Below, piece by piece: positions 1-11,258 of a stretch of 64,000 nt of DNA. How positions within the stretch are numbered: the stretch's first letter is position 1; each line of letters opens with the position of its first letter. The stretch is from Enterococcus mundtii (GTDB lineage Bacteria; Bacillota; Bacilli; Lactobacillales; Enterococcaceae), in the NCBI RefSeq assembly GCF_002947535.1, contig NZ_PUAP01000041.1, positions 1 to 64,000 on the forward strand, written 5' to 3'. The notes beneath the pieces were generated by a model. It saw only the letters and a list, made by a program, of their open reading frames with translations. It was not told the origin of the DNA and searched no databases. Made by a program: the position numbers and the translations under genes.

Positions 1-158
1 ACAGAAGTGTTCAGCCTCGAGAAATAAGGCGCCATCCACGAAAATTGTTTTTCAAATTTTTGTGGATGGCGCCTTATTTCCGAAGAGGTTACTTTTGTTC
101 CCGCCGTTTATTCGGTTATAGGTGGGTGAGGTGAACGAATGTTCCACTCCCTTTTTTT
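1..158 (+). repeat. Dispersed hairpin repeat, copy A (left end cut by window)
   Basis: This copy holds a perfect 19-bp inverted repeat, 21-39 against 62-80, that extends through A/T pairs to about 26 bp. The flanks CGAAGAGGTTACTTTTGTT (82-100) and the later CCACTCCC plus T-run are shared with the copies at 27841 and 40570. The leading GGTCGGGAT seen in the other copies lies outside the window. It carries no ORF. The hairpin followed by a T-rich tail could act as a terminator for whatever gene lies to the left. The mobility class is unknown. Confidence 0.8.
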
Positions 159-222
159 TTACATTTTTCTTTCTTTTGAAACTAAGCTACAATAGTAGAA
201 AGTAAATAATTGGAGAATGCAC

Positions 223-1650
223 ATGTGGACGAGAATAACTAAACACAAAGGTTCTGCTTACCAACAGATCATGGACCAAATATTGGAAAAAATCGAAAAT
301 GGTCAATTACAACCAGGAGACAAATTACCTTCGGAAAGAATGTTTGCTGATTTTTTTGGTGTGAATCGTACGACTGTTGTTCATGCGTTAGATGAATTGC
401 GTGGATTAGGGATATTAGAAAGTCGTCAAGGTAGCGGTCGATTTATTTCTTCGGTGACTTGGGGTGATTTTTCAGAGCCGCGGATCGATTGGCGTCAATT
501 GATCTCTGCAAGATACGATAAAATAGTTGATAGCTATGGAGAAAAAGTCAAGGAAGCAAGTCGGAGATCCGATTTTTTAGATTTATATTCAAGTGAAATG
601 CCGCTTGACGTGTTACCTAATGTGAAGATGCCCAATTATACATTAGAAGGTATATTAAAAGAAGAACAAGCCGTTTCCGTGTTTGGGTATCAGCCGCTGA
701 TGGAGCAGATCAGAGAACGTTTGATCAAAAATAACGGATTTTCGTTTAAAAAAAGTCAATTGCTAATCACTGGTGGGGGACAACAAGCGATTTTTCTGAT
801 TTTACAAACCATTTTGTCGGTAGGAGATGCGATCGCCGTGGAGTCTCCAACCTTTTTCTACCGTTTGCCCTTGTTTAAAGCGCTAGGCACCCGCTTGTTC
901 GGTATCCCGCTAGATGACCAAGGGATCGATCTAGTGGAACTGGAAGAAGCCATTCATAAGCATAAGATCAAAGCGGTCTTAGTTAATCCAAATTTTCAAA
1001 ATCCGACAGGTACTGTAATGGCTGCTGAACGCCGCCAACGTTTAGTCGCGCTATGTCGCAAATACCAATTGCCGATCATAGAAGATGATGTGTTTGCAGA
1101 TTTAGCTTTTTCTCCAGAGAAACAAGAGGCTATCCCCCCGATCCATGTAATTGATTCGGAAAATGTGCTATATGTCGGCTCGTTATCGCGCTTGTTAGGG
1201 GAAACGACTAAAATTGGTTGGATCGTCGGTCCAGCGATTTTGATCCAACGATTGTCTGAGGCACAAAAAATGATGGATGTCTCTTTGAGTATCTTTACAC
1301 AAATGGCCGCAACTGCTGTTTTTGATTCTTCTTTCGAACAAAATATGACAAATCTGCGTCAACGACTAGAAAAGAATAGTCAGCTCCTACAAGATTGGGT
1401 CGATTCGCAAGACTTCTTTCATTTAACCCCTCTTACAGGGGGATACTACGCATGGTTGACTTGGGACGGTGAAAAGTTCACGAAGCTGTTAGCAGAAAGA
1501 CTATTGCGAGAGGGATTAGGGGTAGCTCCAGGCTATCTCTTTGGGGAAGATATTGGTTTAAGAATCAACTATAGCCGTTTGCGGTCTGAAGAATTGCCAC
1601 GTTTCGTTGCACAAATGGACAAATTACGTACATGGCTGGAAGAAAAATAA
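223..1650 (+). CDS. MocR-type GntR regulator with aminotransferase-like domain
   Basis: A GntR-type winged helix at about residues 5-75 (SAYQQIMDQILEKIENG, then LPSERMFADFFGVNRTTV) is fused to a fold-type I aminotransferase domain at about 110-470. NPNFQNPTG is the usual substrate/cofactor loop. The ATG at 217 abuts the TGGAGA ribosome site, so the ATG at 223, six bases downstream, is the better start. The expected PLP-lysine motif S-x-S-K reads S-L-S-R here (Arg at codon 1189-1191), and the usual DDxY loop reads EDDVFADL, so cofactor binding may be altered or lost. The gene stands alone upstream of the pdh operon. It is probably a ligand-responsive regulator; its target is unknown. Confidence 0.85.
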   Translation: MWTRITKHKGSAYQQIMDQILEKIENGQLQPGDKLPSERMFADFFGVNRTTVVHALDELRGLGILESRQGSGRFISSVTWGDFSEPRIDWRQLISARYDKIVDSYGEKVKEASRRSDFLDLYSSEMPLDVLPNVKMPNYTLEGILKEEQAVSVFGYQPLMEQIRERLIKNNGFSFKKSQLLITGGGQQAIFLILQTILSVGDAIAVESPTFFYRLPLFKALGTRLFGIPLDDQGIDLVELEEAIHKHKIKAVLVNPNFQNPTGTVMAAERRQRLVALCRKYQLPIIEDDVFADLAFSPEKQEAIPPIHVIDSENVLYVGSLSRLLGETTKIGWIVGPAILIQRLSEAQKMMDVSLSIFTQMAATAVFDSSFEQNMTNLRQRLEKNSQLLQDWVDSQDFFHLTPLTGGYYAWLTWDGEKFTKLLAERLLREGLGVAPGYLFGEDIGLRINYSRLRSEELPRFVAQMDKLRTWLEEK

Positions 1651-1667
1651 TGCGAAAGAGTAACCAT

Positions 1668-1716
1668 AAAAAGAAAAGAAAGAGTAACTTTTGTTATTTT
1701 TTCTTTTCTTTTTTAT
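1668..1716 (+). terminator. Intrinsic terminator after the MocR-type gene
   Basis: An A/G-rich left arm (1668-1688) pairs with a T/C-rich right arm (about 1694-1714) around a short TTTT loop and runs into T-rich sequence. It lies 17 bp after the stop codon. Confidence 0.6.
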
Positions 1717-1955
1717 TTTTTAGAGAAATTTCTGTAATAGGCCTATCAATCAAAAGAAATATGCGATTGCACAGGCTTATTGTTTGTAAAAAAGCCCTTA
1801 TTAAGGATAAAATTAAGATAAGTGGTTTGTGTAAAGACTCACTATTTATAAAAAAATTAATACAGTGACTGGGAAAAGGTTGTAACAACTGGAATACAGA
1901 AAAGAAACAATTGTTATAAATGGGGAGAAACATCTCTGTGTTTTTTTTAGAGAAA

Positions 1956-1970
1956 TGTAAACCGCTTACT
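1956..1970 (+). promoter_or_regulatory. Possible cre-like (CcpA) site upstream of pdhA
   Basis: TGTAAACCGCTTACT is an interrupted palindrome resembling catabolite-responsive elements, but it departs from the consensus at two positions. It sits about 45 bp upstream of the likely pdh -10 box. This is a weak call made by eye. Confidence 0.3.
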
Positions 1971-2010
1971 GCCTTGTGATTAACTTCACTATATCAACAG
2001 GCATAGGGAT

Positions 2011-2019
2011 TGTTATAAT
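2011..2019 (+). promoter_or_regulatory. Extended -10 promoter of the pdh operon
   Basis: TGTTATAAT is a TG-n extended -10 with a consensus TATAAT; the -35 region is poor. It would give a leader of about 150 nt before pdhA. The rest of the 1717-2177 interval shows no convincing ORF and no riboswitch that I recognise. Confidence 0.5.
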
Positions 2020-2177
2020 TTTTTTAAATGGTGGAAATTTGTGCTAAAAGCTTGTATTTCGGAGGAATACGTGATAATTTATTAGTGAAGCCGGAGAAAT
2101 AGTGATACAGATATCGTCGCTGTTTCAACCGCGGAATGAAGAGAGTTTCTTATAGATGAGAGAGGAATGTGTGATAA

Positions 2178-3287
<1,110 letters not shown>

Positions 3288-3289
3288 CC

Positions 3290-4267
3290 ATGGCACAAAA
3301 AACAATGATTCAAGCAATCACAGATGCCTTAGCACTTGAACTTGAAAACGACGAAAACGTACTCGTTTTTGGTGAAGATGTCGGCAAAAACGGAGGCGTA
3401 TTCCGTGCAACAGAAGGATTGCAAGAAAAATTCGGTGAAGACCGCGTATTTGACACTCCTTTAGCAGAATCAGGTATTGCCGGATTAGGTTTCGGTTTAG
3501 CTCTTGAAGGCTTCCGTCCAGTTCCTGAAATCCAATTCTTTGGTTTTATCTTCGAAGCAATGGATGAAGTTGTAGCACAAATGGCTCGTACGAGATACCG
3601 TATGGGTGGCACAAGAAATATTCCAGTAACGATCCGTTCACCATTTGGTGGTGGTGTGCATACACCTGAATTACACTCAGATAACCTAGAAGGATTGATT
3701 GCTCAATCTCCTGGTATCCGTGTAGTGATTCCATCAAATCCATATGATGCAAAAGGATTGTTGATTGCTTCTATTAGAAGTAACGACCCTGTTGTCTTCT
3801 TGGAGCATATGAAACTTTATCGTTCATTCCGTGAGGAAGTGCCAGATGAAGCTTATGAAGTGCCTTTAGACAAAGCCGCAGTGACTCGTGAAGGAACAGA
3901 TGTATCGATCATCACTTACGGTGCAATGGTACGTGAAGCCATCAAAGCAGCAGATAATCTTGAAAAAGAAGGTATCTCTGTTGAGATCGTTGACCTACGA
4001 ACAGTTGCTCCATTAGATGTTGAAACAATCATCAAATCTGTTGAAAAAACAGGTCGTGTCGTTGTTGTTCAAGAAGCACAACGTCAAGCAGGCGTAAGCA
4101 CTCAAGTGATCTCTGAAATCTCTGAACGTGCAATTCTTTCATTAGAAGCACCAATCGGACGCGTTTCTGCACCAGATACTGTTTTCCCATTCGGTCAAGC
4201 AGAAAACATCTGGTTGCCAAATGCTTCTGACATCGAAGCAAAAGTAAAAGAAATCGCAGAATTTTAA
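3290..4267 (+). CDS. pdhB: Pyruvate dehydrogenase E1 component, beta subunit
   Basis: This is the partner of E1-alpha in the alpha2beta2 decarboxylase. The 325-aa protein begins [18 protein letters not shown], carries the [15 protein letters not shown] segment and ends with a transketolase C-terminal domain ([12 protein letters not shown] region). The AAGGAGT ribosome site lies at the very end of pdhA, so translation is probably coupled. No key segment appears to be missing. Confidence 0.97.
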   Translation: MAQKTMIQAITDALALELENDENVLVFGEDVGKNGGVFRATEGLQEKFGEDRVFDTPLAESGIAGLGFGLALEGFRPVPEIQFFGFIFEAMDEVVAQMARTRYRMGGTRNIPVTIRSPFGGGVHTPELHSDNLEGLIAQSPGIRVVIPSNPYDAKGLLIASIRSNDPVVFLEHMKLYRSFREEVPDEAYEVPLDKAAVTREGTDVSIITYGAMVREAIKAADNLEKEGISVEIVDLRTVAPLDVETIIKSVEKTGRVVVVQEAQRQAGVSTQVISEISERAILSLEAPIGRVSAPDTVFPFGQAENIWLPNASDIEAKVKEIAEF

Positions 4268-4291
4268 GGAAAGAAAGGACGTTAAAAACCC

Positions 4292-5947
4292 ATGGCTTAC
4301 CAATTTAAATTACCTGATATCGGTGAAGGTATCGCAGAAGGTGAAATCGTTAAATGGTTCGTTCAACCAGGCGATACGATCAATGAAGACGATACATTAT
4401 TAGAAGTACAAAATGACAAATCAGTGGAAGAAATTCCATCTCCAGTAACAGGAACAGTGAAAAGTATCGTTGTTCCAGAAGGTACAGTCGCAAATGTTGG
4501 TGATGTATTGGTCGAGATCGATGCACCAGGACATGAAGGAAACGAAGAAAGCGGAAGCGAAGGTGTAGCAGCTACTGAGCAAACACCTGAAGCACCAGCT
4601 GCTGAACCAACAACGGAAAGTTCATCTGCATCAGCAGAAGCTTCTGACGGTGGCGTATTCCAATTCAAATTACCTGATATCGGTGAAGGTATCGCAGAAG
4701 GTGAGATCGTAAAATGGTTTGTTAAAGCCGGCGACACGATCAATGAAGACGATACATTATTAGAAGTACAAAATGACAAATCAGTGGAAGAAATTCCATC
4801 TCCAGTAACAGGAACAGTGAAAACAATCGTTGTTTCTGAAGGTACAGTTGCAAATGTTGGTGACGTATTGGTTGAGATCGACGCACCAGGACACAATAGT
4901 GCACCTGCAAGTAAACCAGCGGCAGCTGCAACAACTGATACAAAAGTGGAAACTTCAGGTTCTTCAAGTATTCCTGAAGCGGCAAACCCAGATAAACGCG
5001 TATTAGCAATGCCATCTGTTCGTCAATTCGCTCGCGAAAAAGACGTGGATATCAGCCAAGTTTCTGCAACTGGAAAAGGCGGACGTGTGACAAAAGAAGA
5101 TATCGAAAACTTCTTGTCAGGTGGAGGCGCTCCAGTAGCTGCAAGCAAACCTGCTGAATCAGCTGCACCTAAAGAAGCATCTGCTGAAAAACCAGCTGAA
5201 ACAAAAGCTGCTCCAGCAAAAGCATTCAAATCGAACTTAGGCGATCTAGAAGAACGTGTGGCATTGACACCAACACGTAAAGCAATTGCCAAAGCAATGG
5301 TCAACAGCAAACAAACAGCACCTCATGTCACTTTACATGATGAAGTAGAAGTAACAAATCTTTGGGATAACCGTAAGAAATTCAAAGAAGTGGCAGCTGC
5401 TAACGGCACGAAATTAACGTTCTTGCCTTACGTTGTCAAAGCGTTGACTGCAACAGTCAAAAAATTCCCAATCTTGAATGCGTCAATCGATGATGCAAAA
5501 CAAGAAATCGTTTATAAAAACTATTACAATATCGGTATCGCAACAGATACAGATCATGGTTTGTATGTGCCAAACGTGAAAGATGCTGACCGTAAAGGAA
5601 TGTTTGCGATCGCAGACGAAATCAACGAGAAAGCAAAACTTGCACATGATGGTAAACTAGCGGCAGACGATATGCGTAATGGAACAATCACGATCAGTAA
5701 CATTGGTTCAGTTGGTGGCGGTTGGTTCACACCAGTAATCAACTACCCTGAAGTAGCGATCCTAGGTGTAGGTACAATTGCACAACAACCAATCGTCAAT
5801 GCTGAAGGTGAAATCGTTGTGGGCCGTGTGATGAAATTATCATTGAGTTTCGATCACCGAATCGTCGATGGTGCGACAGCACAACAAGCAATGAATAACA
5901 TCAAACGTTTATTAGCTGATCCAGAGCTATTAATGATGGAAGGATGA
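4292..5947 (+). CDS. pdhC: Dihydrolipoamide acetyltransferase E2 with two lipoyl domains
   Basis: E2 forms the core of the complex and transfers the acetyl group to CoA. Domain order is lipoyl domain 1 (about 1-80), an Ala/Pro/Glu linker, lipoyl domain 2 (about 124-204), a second linker, the peripheral subunit-binding domain (about 233-271, [16 protein letters not shown]) and the catalytic domain ending with [14 protein letters not shown]. Each lipoyl domain carries the modified Lys in [10 protein letters not shown]. The two lipoyl segments are nearly identical in DNA (about 4304-4530 and 4664-4890). The 551-aa length fits a two-lipoyl enterococcal E2. Confidence 0.97.
   Translation: MAYQFKLPDIGEGIAEGEIVKWFVQPGDTINEDDTLLEVQNDKSVEEIPSPVTGTVKSIVVPEGTVANVGDVLVEIDAPGHEGNEESGSEGVAATEQTPEAPAAEPTTESSSASAEASDGGVFQFKLPDIGEGIAEGEIVKWFVKAGDTINEDDTLLEVQNDKSVEEIPSPVTGTVKTIVVSEGTVANVGDVLVEIDAPGHNSAPASKPAAAATTDTKVETSGSSSIPEAANPDKRVLAMPSVRQFAREKDVDISQVSATGKGGRVTKEDIENFLSGGGAPVAASKPAESAAPKEASAEKPAETKAAPAKAFKSNLGDLEERVALTPTRKAIAKAMVNSKQTAPHVTLHDEVEVTNLWDNRKKFKEVAAANGTKLTFLPYVVKALTATVKKFPILNASIDDAKQEIVYKNYYNIGIATDTDHGLYVPNVKDADRKGMFAIADEINEKAKLAHDGKLAADDMRNGTITISNIGSVGGGWFTPVINYPEVAILGVGTIAQQPIVNAEGEIVVGRVMKLSLSFDHRIVDGATAQQAMNNIKRLLADPELLMMEG
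4304..4890 (+). repeat. Near-identical lipoyl-domain DNA duplication inside pdhC
   Basis: Two blocks of about 227 bp (about 4304-4530 and 4664-4890), separated by the linker, encode the two lipoyl domains. Long stretches are base-for-base the same, including 4741-4822 against 4381-4462. This suggests recent duplication or ongoing gene conversion. Confidence 0.85.
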
Positions 5948-5954
5948 GAAACAA

Positions 5955-7361
5955 ATGGTAGTTGGAGATTTTGCTGTTGAATTAGATACAGTTGTAATCG
6001 GTGCGGGACCTGGCGGCTATGTCGCTGCCATCCGCGCTGCTGAAATGGGCCAAAAAGTAGCGATCATCGAAAGAGAATATATCGGCGGCGTTTGTTTGAA
6101 CGTTGGTTGTATTCCTTCTAAAGCGTTGATCGCAGCAGGTCATCATTATCAAGAATCACTTGATTCATCCATGTTTGGTGTAACAAGTGAAAATGTCTCA
6201 CTTGATTTTACAAAAACACAAGAGTGGAAAGACAACAAAGTAGTAAAAACATTGACTTCAGGTGTCGGCTACTTGTTGAAAAAACACAAAGTTGAAACGA
6301 TTGAAGGCGAAGCATTCTTCGTGGACGATCACACATTACGCGTGATCCATCCCGATTCTGCTCAAACTTATTCATTCAACCATGCTATCGTTGCGACAGG
6401 TTCTCGTCCAATTGAAATCCCTGGCTTTAAATTTGGTGGTCGTGTCTTAGATTCTACAGGTGGATTAAGCCTGACAGAAGTTCCTAAGAAATTCGTCATC
6501 ATCGGCGGCGGGGTAATCGGTGCTGAACTTGGAGCTGCTTACGCAAACTTAGGTTCTGAAGTAACGATCCTTGAAGGTTCACCACAAATTTTACCTACGT
6601 ACGAAAAAGACTTGGTGAAATTAGTGGAAGATGATTTCAAGAAAAAAGGCGTAACAGTTATTACAAATGCAATGGCTAAAGAATCAATCGACAATGGCGA
6701 TAGCGTAACTGTAAAATATGCGGTAGACGGAAAAGAAGAATCAGTAACAGCTGACTACGTGATGGTCACAGTTGGTCGTCGTCCAAATACTGAAGACATG
6801 GGCTTAGAACAAGCTGGTGTTGAAATCGGTGAACGTGGCTTGATCCCAGTTGACAATCAAGGACGTACAAACGTACCTAACATCTTTGCAATCGGCGATA
6901 TCGTTCCAGGAGCTGCTTTAGCACATAAAGCAAGCTACGAAGCAAAAATTGCAGCAGAAGCAATCTCTGGTAAAAAAGTAGCAGTTGACTACAAAGCGAT
7001 GCCAGCTGTTGCCTTTACTGATCCTGAATTAGCATCAGTAGGAATGACGATCAAAGAAGCAAAAGAAGCAGGACTAGAAGCGACAGCTTATAAATTCCCA
7101 TTCTCTGGGAACGGTCGTGCATTATCATTAGGTAAAACAGAAGGATTTATCCGCTTAGTAACAACCAATGAAGACAATGTCATCATTGGGGCACAAATCG
7201 GCGGAGTTGGAGCAAGTGATATGGTTTCTGAACTTGCTTTGGCAATTGAGTCAGGTATGAACGCTGAAGATATCGCGTTGACGATCCATCCACATCCATC
7301 TTTAGGTGAGATCACAATGGACGCAGCCGAATTAGCTTTAGGTTTACCGATCCATATTTAA
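5955..7361 (+). CDS. pdhD: Dihydrolipoamide dehydrogenase E3
   Basis: This FAD-dependent enzyme reoxidises dihydrolipoamide and passes electrons to NAD+. The FAD-binding [10 protein letters not shown] motif is near residue 17. The redox disulfide is in [12 protein letters not shown], a second nucleotide-binding GGGVIGAE is mid-protein, and the C-terminal HPHPSLGE supplies the catalytic His. The length of 468 aa is standard. The gene starts 7 bp after pdhC in the same operon and is followed by a strong terminator. Confidence 0.97.
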   Translation: MVVGDFAVELDTVVIGAGPGGYVAAIRAAEMGQKVAIIEREYIGGVCLNVGCIPSKALIAAGHHYQESLDSSMFGVTSENVSLDFTKTQEWKDNKVVKTLTSGVGYLLKKHKVETIEGEAFFVDDHTLRVIHPDSAQTYSFNHAIVATGSRPIEIPGFKFGGRVLDSTGGLSLTEVPKKFVIIGGGVIGAELGAAYANLGSEVTILEGSPQILPTYEKDLVKLVEDDFKKKGVTVITNAMAKESIDNGDSVTVKYAVDGKEESVTADYVMVTVGRRPNTEDMGLEQAGVEIGERGLIPVDNQGRTNVPNIFAIGDIVPGAALAHKASYEAKIAAEAISGKKVAVDYKAMPAVAFTDPELASVGMTIKEAKEAGLEATAYKFPFSGNGRALSLGKTEGFIRLVTTNEDNVIIGAQIGGVGASDMVSELALAIESGMNAEDIALTIHPHPSLGEITMDAAELALGLPIHI

Positions 7362-7374
7362 TCATTCAACTAAA

Positions 7375-7412
7375 TGCAACTTTCTCTGAGAAGAGAGGGT
7401 TGCGTTTTTTTA
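7375..7412 (+). terminator. Terminator of the pdh operon
   Basis: GCAACTTTCTCT pairs with AGAGAGGGTTGC around a short loop, followed by TTTTTTT. It lies 14 bp after the pdhD stop. Confidence 0.9.
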
Positions 7413-7529
7413 TATTCTGTATATCGACTATAAAATTATTATGTAAACTAAAATAGAGTAAAACCACTTGGAAGATGCCTTCTTTCTATGATAAACTGAA
7501 AGAGATGAATAGAATAGGAGATAGTATCT

Positions 7530-7805
7530 ATGAATGAGTATCAATATCCATTAGACTTGGACTGGACCACTGAAGAAATGGTCATCGTGATGAACATGTG
7601 GGAAGCTCTCGAAAAAGCGAATGAGCAAGGGATCAATAATCAAGAATTTTTAAAAACCTATCAACAATTCAAAACAGTGATCAAATCGATCGGAGAAGAA
7701 AAACGCTTAGGACGCGAATTTGAAAAAGCTTCAGGCTATTCCCTATACCGTACTGTCCAAGAGGCAAAGAAGAACACGAACAAAATGCTGAAAATGAATG
7801 GGTGA
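7530..7805 (+). CDS. UPF0223 family protein
   Basis: This 91-residue protein (start MNEYQYPLDLDWTTEE) matches the UPF0223/YktA family of small, mostly helical proteins with no assigned biochemical role. The ATG follows AGGAGATAGTATCT. It overlaps the next gene by 8 bp, matching the Bacillus yktA-yktC arrangement. Confidence 0.85.
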   Translation: MNEYQYPLDLDWTTEEMVIVMNMWEALEKANEQGINNQEFLKTYQQFKTVIKSIGEEKRLGREFEKASGYSLYRTVQEAKKNTNKMLKMNG

Positions 7806-8577
7806 GACAATGGAAAAAATGATTAAGGAAATCGTGACCTGGTTAGTAGCAGCAAAAGAAAAGATCGTCCATGCGCAAAATGATCAGCTAATGGTCACAG
7901 AAAAATCGAATCGTAAAGACCTAGTGACGAACATGGATCGGGAAATCCAAGCTTTTTTGATCAACAAAATCCATTCCGTCTATCCGCAAGCAAAAATCTT
8001 GGCAGAAGAAGAAGGATACAATGAATTATCTGATTTGAGTGGTCAAGTCTTTATCATTGATCCCATTGACGGTACGTTGAACTTCGTGGTTCAAGGAGAA
8101 AACTTTTGTATCATGCTTGCTTATTACGAAGATGGAGTGGGGCAGCTAGGATTCATCTATGATGTCATGCGTGAGGAATTATACTGGGGTGGTAAAACGA
8201 TTGGTGTTTACAAAAACGATGTAAAACTACCTCAACCCCAAGATCTTCCTTTAGAGAAAGGATTAGTAGCAATCAATAGCTATCTCTTCGGTCATGATCG
8301 ATTCAATATCCATGCCATCGGTGAACAAAGTATCGGCGTTCGGATGTGTGGCTGTGCAGGCTTAGAGTTGATTGCAATGTTAAAAGGAAACCACATAGGT
8401 TATATCTCCAATCTAAGCCCTTGGGATTATGCAGCTGGTAATGTCTTGTTGGAAGAGTTCGGTATGCGATATAGTGGGTTTTCCGGTGCGCCGTTGACTT
8501 TCAGTGGCAGAGAATATTATTTAGCCGCAACGCCAACAGCCTATGCGACCATACTTGACATGCTTCAATTGGATTGA
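7798..8577 (+). CDS. Inositol monophosphatase family protein
   Basis: A Mg2+-dependent sugar or inositol phosphatase of the SuhB/YktC group. The metal-binding motifs are visible: EEE in ILAEEEGY, DPIDGTLNF (about residues 84-92), and the C-terminal SPWDYAAGNVLLEE. The track start at 7798 overlaps the previous gene; the ATG at 7810 (MEKMIKEIV) has the GGGTGAGA sequence close upstream and is a reasonable alternative. The true substrate cannot be read from sequence. Confidence 0.88.
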   Translation: MGETMEKMIKEIVTWLVAAKEKIVHAQNDQLMVTEKSNRKDLVTNMDREIQAFLINKIHSVYPQAKILAEEEGYNELSDLSGQVFIIDPIDGTLNFVVQGENFCIMLAYYEDGVGQLGFIYDVMREELYWGGKTIGVYKNDVKLPQPQDLPLEKGLVAINSYLFGHDRFNIHAIGEQSIGVRMCGCAGLELIAMLKGNHIGYISNLSPWDYAAGNVLLEEFGMRYSGFSGAPLTFSGREYYLAATPTAYATILDMLQLD

Positions 8578-8925
8578 TTAATTTTCTAGCTTTGAGATAC
8601 ATCCATCAAAAAAGCTCTTATAAAATAAGTGGAGGATGATAAGATTGTTTTTTTTCGCAATGTAGTCCTTCGCTTATTTTTTTGAGCGAGTATAGTATCG
8701 GAGCATTCATTTATAGAATATGCTAATGGAAAATTTTTTGTAATGGCTGTTTTTTTACATAAATTCGGTTTTTTCGGGCTGTTTTGATTAGAAAAAGGGC
8801 GAATTATTAATTTTCTCGAAAAAATGAAAACATTTCACTATATTTCATGAAAAAAGTTTGGTATAATAAACAGTCGAGTAAAATTGCCCTGTGATAAAGA
8901 ATCGATAAAAAAGGAGTTACTTAAA
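8578..8925. other. Intergenic region upstream of typA
   Basis: This is about 350 bp of AT-rich DNA. Apart from the typA promoter near its right end I see only a weak CGCTTA...TGAGCG hairpin around 8671-8690. No ORF is supported. Confidence 0.5.
8858..8867 (+). promoter_or_regulatory. Extended -10 promoter of typA
   Basis: TTTGGTATAAT contains a TG-n-TATAAT extended -10 (TATAAT at 8862-8867). It lies about 58 bp before the typA start. Confidence 0.55.
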
Positions 8926-10755
8926 TTGAATAAAAGAAATGACATCCGTAACGTAGCGATCATCGCCCACGTCGACCACGGAAAAACAACATTAGTTGAT
9001 GAACTATTAAAACAATCTGACACATTAGACGCCCACACTCAATTACAAGAACGTGCGATGGACTCAAACGCACTTGAACAAGAACGTGGAATCACAATCT
9101 TAGCGAAAAATACAGCTGTTGATTATAAAGGGATTCGCGTCAATATCATGGATACACCTGGACACGCGGACTTCGGTGGTGAAGTAGAACGTATCATGAA
9201 AATGGTAGACGGCGTGGTTTTAGTTGTAGATGCCTATGAAGGAACAATGCCTCAAACACGTTTCGTATTGAAAAAGGCTTTAGAACAACATATCACACCG
9301 ATCGTTGTTGTAAACAAAATCGACAAACCATCTGCTCGTCCAGAGTTCGTGGTAGATGAAGTCTTAGAATTATTTATCGAATTAGGCGCAGACGATGATC
9401 AATTGGATTTCCCAGTGATCTACGCATCTGCTTTGAACGGAACATCAAGCTTATCCGACGATCCAGCGGACCAAGAACCAACAATGGCACCGATCTTTGA
9501 TACGATTGTCGAAGCTATCCCTGCACCAGTTGACAATAGCGATGAACCTTTACAATTCCAAGTATCATTACTTGATTACAATGATTATGTTGGACGTATC
9601 GGTATCGGCCGTGTCTTCAGAGGGAAAATCAAAGTTGGTGACCAAGTATCACTGATCAAACTTGATGGCACAGTGAAGAAATTCCGTGTGACAAAATTAT
9701 TTGGTTTCTTTGGCTTGCAACGTTTAGAGATCCAAGAAGCAAAAGCTGGCGATTTGATCGCTGTCTCAGGAATGGAAGATATCTTCGTTGGGGAAACAGT
9801 TACACCAGTCGATCATCAAGAAGCATTACCGATCTTGCATATCGACGAACCAACATTACAAATGACTTTCTTAGTCAATAACTCTCCATTTGCTGGACGC
9901 GAAGGTAAATACGTGACATCACGTAAAATCGAAGAACGTTTGATGGCAGAATTACAAACAGACGTATCGCTTCGTGTTGAACCAACGAATTCACCAGATG
10001 CTTGGACAGTTTCAGGTCGTGGTGAACTTCATTTATCGATCTTGATCGAGAACATGCGTCGTGAAGGTTATGAATTACAAGTATCACGTCCAGAAGTCAT
10101 CGAAAGAGAAATTGACGGCGTGAAATGTGAACCATTTGAACGTGTTCAAATCGACACACCAGAAGAATACATGGGTAGTGTCATCGAATCATTGAGCCAA
10201 CGTAAAGGTGAAATGCAAGACATGGTCCATACAGGAAATGGTCAAATTCGTTTGACATTCTTGACACCTGCTCGTGGATTGATCGGTTACTCAACAGAAT
10301 TCTTATCTATGACTCGTGGTTACGGAATCATGAACCATACATTTGATCAATATTTGCCAATGCTTCCTGGCCAAATCGGCGGACGTCACCAAGGTGCGTT
10401 AGTATCCATCGATACAGGTAAAGCAACAACGTATTCAATCATGAGTATCGAAGAACGTGGTACGGTGTTTGTGGAACCAGGAACAGAAGTATACGAAGGT
10501 ATGATCATCGGTGAAAACAGCCGTGAGAATGACTTGACAGTCAATATCACAAAAGCAAAACAAATGACCAACGTTCGTTCTGCTAACAAAGACCAAACAT
10601 CAGTCATCAAAAAACCAAAACAATTAACACTTGAAGAATCATTAGAATTCTTGAACGACGATGAATACTGTGAAGTAACACCAGAAAACATCCGTCTAAG
10701 AAAACAAATCTTAGAAAAAAATGCACGTGAAAAAGCATCTAAAAAGAAAAAATAA
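8926..10755 (+). CDS. typA: Ribosome-associated GTPase TypA/BipA
   Basis: A translational GTPase of the EF-G/LepA superfamily involved in ribosome biogenesis under stress. AHVDHGKTT (G1), [14 protein letters not shown] (G3) and [10 protein letters not shown] (G4) are all present, followed by domain II and the BipA-specific C-terminal domain. A TTG at 8926, nine bases after AAGGAG, gives the family-typical 609 aa beginning LNKRNDIRN. The longer reading from 8884 has no good ribosome site and adds residues not found in the family. Confidence 0.96.
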   Translation: MNKRNDIRNVAIIAHVDHGKTTLVDELLKQSDTLDAHTQLQERAMDSNALEQERGITILAKNTAVDYKGIRVNIMDTPGHADFGGEVERIMKMVDGVVLVVDAYEGTMPQTRFVLKKALEQHITPIVVVNKIDKPSARPEFVVDEVLELFIELGADDDQLDFPVIYASALNGTSSLSDDPADQEPTMAPIFDTIVEAIPAPVDNSDEPLQFQVSLLDYNDYVGRIGIGRVFRGKIKVGDQVSLIKLDGTVKKFRVTKLFGFFGLQRLEIQEAKAGDLIAVSGMEDIFVGETVTPVDHQEALPILHIDEPTLQMTFLVNNSPFAGREGKYVTSRKIEERLMAELQTDVSLRVEPTNSPDAWTVSGRGELHLSILIENMRREGYELQVSRPEVIEREIDGVKCEPFERVQIDTPEEYMGSVIESLSQRKGEMQDMVHTGNGQIRLTFLTPARGLIGYSTEFLSMTRGYGIMNHTFDQYLPMLPGQIGGRHQGALVSIDTGKATTYSIMSIEERGTVFVEPGTEVYEGMIIGENSRENDLTVNITKAKQMTNVRSANKDQTSVIKKPKQLTLEESLEFLNDDEYCEVTPENIRLRKQILEKNAREKASKKKK

Positions 10756-10761
10756 TTATTT

Positions 10762-10806
10762 TGACCGAATCTTAGAGAAAAATCTCTGGGGTTCGGTTTT
10801 TTTTGT
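10762..10806 (+). terminator. Terminator of typA
   Basis: ACCGAATC...GGTTCGGT with an inner AGA/TCT pairing is followed by a run of eight T. Confidence 0.88.
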
Positions 10807-11258
10807 TATCTATGATCAATCATCATCCAAACATAGTTATCCAATAAAAAATTAGTTAAAAGTAGTTTGTGGATTGCTATTCTTCTATATGATGTTTTTT
10901 TTGTACATTCAAAAGCAATCACAAAAGTGTAACATTTCTTGATAGATAAAAGTAAATAACACTATTCTTTCAATTTATACCAATTAACATAAAAAAAATG
11001 GCGTTATCAAAAAGTGTATTTAGGTTTAGAGTTGAAGAGGGAAAGTTCTAACAAAATAGTATCGATGATGGGGGATGAAAAAAATGTAAAAAAGGAAAAG
11101 CAAATGACTTTATAACAAAATGAATACTTGCTTTTGAATGATCATTAAAAAAGGAGGAGTATAGAAGACTAAAGATGAGAATGATTGCTTATTCAACTGA
11201 ATATTTTCTAAGACTTCTCCGAACATTTGTAGAATAAATGGAGGTAAATCTTAGAAAA
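10807..11258. other. AT-rich region upstream of the surface-protein gene
   Basis: About 450 bp with very low GC. I see no conserved ORF, only a 16-codon reading frame near 11066 with no support. It presumably holds the promoter of the LPxTG gene, but no single -35/-10 pair stands out. Confidence 0.4.

Noticed and set aside
1632-1933. Two overlapping frames after the MocR-type gene
   Set aside because: They have low-complexity composition, overlap a terminator and lack ribosome sites.
4363-4896. Minus-strand frame of 177 codons inside pdhC
   Set aside because: It is antisense to the repetitive lipoyl-coding DNA, without a ribosome site.
8884-8925. Upstream extension of typA
   Set aside because: The TTG at 8926 has AAGGAG at the right distance and gives the family length.
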